A DNA stretch of 6,975 nt. Source: an uncultured Bartonella sp. GTDB lineage: Bacteria > Pseudomonadota > Alphaproteobacteria > Rhizobiales > Rhizobiaceae. Below are positions 6,323-6,975 of the stretch, piece after piece. The notes under the pieces were generated by a model. The model was not told where the DNA came from. It saw nothing but the letters and a program-made list of their open reading frames with translations, and made no database searches. A program made the translations under genes and the position numbers. Every line of letters begins with the position of its first letter. Position 1 is the first letter of the stretch. Where the stretch lies: NCBI GenBank assembly GCA_943913205.1, contig CALTWN010000043.1, positions 1 to 6,975 on the forward strand, read 5' to 3'.

Positions 6323-6709
6323 TTAAATTTTGCCGACAAATTCAATTTTGTTTATTTGATTATTATATTTTTTAACAGCTAATTGCAAATAATCTATTAA
6401 ATCTTGAAAACATATATGTAAACTAGATTTATGACCAATTATATTATAATCATGCCCAGCCAACAAATAGCTTTTTAAACCAATTCTAGAAGCCTCGCGT
6501 AGTCTACGCTTGATACGGTTGCGTACAACAGCCCCACCACATTTTTTTGTTACGGTAAAGCCTAAGCGAGAAATATTTGCCTTTGCTATATGGTTGATTT
6601 GTGGTTTTCCCGCTGCTAATAAAAAGCCATAGCTTTTTATTTTTAAACCTGTTCTTAAATGCAAAAAATCAGAGCGTCTTTTTAACGGCTCTATAAAACC
6701 AACACTCAA
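6323..6709 (-). CDS. rnpA: Ribonuclease P protein component
   Basis: RnpA is the basic protein subunit of RNase P and helps the catalytic RNA bind precursor tRNA for 5' maturation. From the proposed TTG start at 6709 the product has 128 residues, a usual length. It contains LKRRSDFLHLRTG (9-21), the central SRLGFTVTKKCGGA (47-60) and the RNR signature VVRNRIKRRLREA (61-73). The frame holds no ATG after rpmH: the only one is at 6802, deep inside rpmH, and would add 31 residues that are just rpmH read in another frame. The TTG lies four bases beyond the rpmH stop, with eight residues before LKRR, as in related proteins. A GTG at 6739 inside rpmH is the alternative start. No clear Shine-Dalgarno precedes either, suggesting coupling to rpmH. 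yidC follows after 11 bp. Product identity is firm; the exact start is not. Confidence 0.93.
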   Translation of the reverse strand: MSVGFIEPLKRRSDFLHLRTGLKIKSYGFLLAAGKPQINHIAKANISRLGFTVTKKCGGAVVRNRIKRRLREASRIGLKSYLLAGHDYNIIGHKSSLHICFQDLIDYLQLAVKKYNNQINKIEFVGKI

Positions 6710-6713
6710 TATT

Positions 6714-6848
6714 TTATGCCGAAAGACGTTTACGTCCACATGCTCTGCGGTTTGCCAAAACTCTGCGACCGCCTTTGGTTGCCATACGAGCCCTAAAGCC
6801 ATGTCTGCGTTTACGAACTAATTTAGATGGTTGGTATGTGCGTTTCAT
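6714..6848 (-). CDS. rpmH: 50S ribosomal protein L34
   Basis: This 44-residue gene encodes L34, a small basic protein of the large ribosomal subunit. The start is MKRTYQPSKLVRKRRHGFRA, followed by RMATKGGRRVLANRRACGRK and ending RLSA. That is the full, highly conserved L34 pattern (KRTYQPS, RKRRHGFR, R-M-x-T-x-GGR, L-x-x-RR-x-x-GR) at its standard length. It heads the rpmH-rnpA-yidC-engB cluster, as usual in bacteria. The ATG has no close Shine-Dalgarno: the nearest purine-rich run is AAGAAGGG at 6872-6879, more than 20 bases upstream and beyond a small GC-rich hairpin. A promoter is visible at 6902-6929. Confidence 0.97.
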   Translation of the reverse strand: MKRTYQPSKLVRKRRHGFRARMATKGGRRVLANRRACGRKRLSA

Positions 6849-6858
6849 TTATTTAATA

Positions 6859-6871
6859 TCGCGGAGTGCGA
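6859..6871 (-). other. GC-rich hairpin in the rpmH leader
   Basis: On the minus strand TCGC, a 5-base loop (ACTCC) and GCGA can form a small hairpin. It lies 10 bases upstream of the rpmH ATG, just downstream of AAGAAGGG. The block 6860-6874 has 12 G or C in 15 bases, in a leader that is otherwise almost all A and T. It may control access to the L34 start or be an mRNA feature of the leader; the stem is short. Confidence 0.35.
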
Positions 6872-6901
6872 CCCTTCTTGTAAAATATATAAGCGTTACA
6901 A

Positions 6902-6929
6902 TTAATATATTTTTTGTATTAAAAGTCAA
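6902..6929 (-). promoter_or_regulatory. Probable promoter of rpmH-rnpA-yidC-engB
   Basis: On the minus strand TTGACT (6924-6929; five of six to TTGACA) is followed after 16 bases by TATTAA (6902-6907; four of six to TATAAT). The alternative -10 TATATT, two bases nearer, matches five of six but at a spacing of 14. The predicted leader to rpmH is about 50 bases. The -35 is good and the -10 uncertain. Confidence 0.5.
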
Positions 6930-6954
6930 GAATTTTCTTAATCATATAAGGTTG

Positions 6955-6970
6955 TTAAACACAATTTAAC
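6955..6970. promoter_or_regulatory. CtrA-like box (TTAA-N7-TTAAC)
   Basis: TTAA at 6955-6958, seven bases (ACACAAT), then TTAAC at 6966-6970 match the full CtrA consensus exactly on the plus strand. The whole element is nearly palindromic (GTTAAA, 5 bases, TTTAAC). It lies 25 bp upstream of the rpmH -35 box and about 110 bp before the rpmH ATG. It may serve rpmH or a plus-strand gene starting beyond the window edge. Confidence 0.5.
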
Positions 6971-6975
6971 TATGC

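Noticed and set aside
6710..6802. N-terminal extension of RnpA from the ATG at 6802
   Set aside because: These residues are the rpmH coding sequence read in another frame and do not resemble RnpA; rpmH itself is an unmistakable L34 gene.
6775..6969. Plus-strand frame at the right edge
   Set aside because: It overlaps rpmH antisense and its promoter region, and its product is low-complexity from AT-rich DNA with no recognisable motif.
1..6975. tRNA, CRISPR array, insertion sequence or phage genes
   Set aside because: I looked for tRNA-like cloverleaf patterns, spaced repeats, transposase motifs and terminal inverted repeats and saw none.

Overview
The window reads as chromosomal DNA from an AT-rich alphaproteobacterium. 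The rpmH-rnpA-yidC-engB order, an FzlA-type glutathione-transferase-fold protein (a cell-division factor of Alphaproteobacteria) and two TTAA-N7-TTAA boxes like those bound by CtrA all point that way. GpmA resembles Hyphomicrobiales enzymes, while the short DapB fits the compact DapBs seen elsewhere in the class, so I do not name a genus. The low GC, A-rich coding runs and tight packing suggest a host-associated or reduced genome; that is inference.

Layout from the right end, minus strand: a noncoding leader with a CtrA-like box and a promoter, then rpmH (6848-6714), rnpA (6709-6323, probable TTG start), yidC (6311-4575) and engB (4585-3950), all within a few bases of each other or overlapping. 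A 96-bp gap with a strong sigma70-like promoter (TTTACA, 16 bp, TATAAT) starts a second unit: fzlA (3853-3161), dapB (3153-2464) and gpmA (2456-1842). Both gaps here are 7 bp, and the ribosome binding sites overlap the preceding stop codons. After 65 bp comes a GMP reductase-like gene, guaC (1776-754). Converging on it from the left, on the plus strand, is an unrecognised 205-residue protein (96-713) with a good ribosome binding site, a CtrA-like box upstream and a hairpin terminator between the two genes. The first 51 bases may be the tail of another plus-strand gene.

Functionally, the right-hand cluster makes ribosomal protein L34, the RNase P protein, the YidC membrane insertase and the ribosome-assembly GTPase EngB. 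The middle unit joins FtsZ-linked constriction (FzlA), synthesis of the meso-diaminopimelate/lysine precursor (DapB) and glycolysis (GpmA). GuaC would return GMP to IMP in purine salvage.

I see no phage, insertion sequence, CRISPR array, toxin or defence module. The most interesting items are the two CtrA-like boxes, the only pairs with that spacing found in a hand scan of TTAA sites; the unknown 205-residue protein beside one of them; the fzlA-dapB-gpmA unit; and the rnpA reading frame, which has no ATG of its own and stays open back into rpmH.
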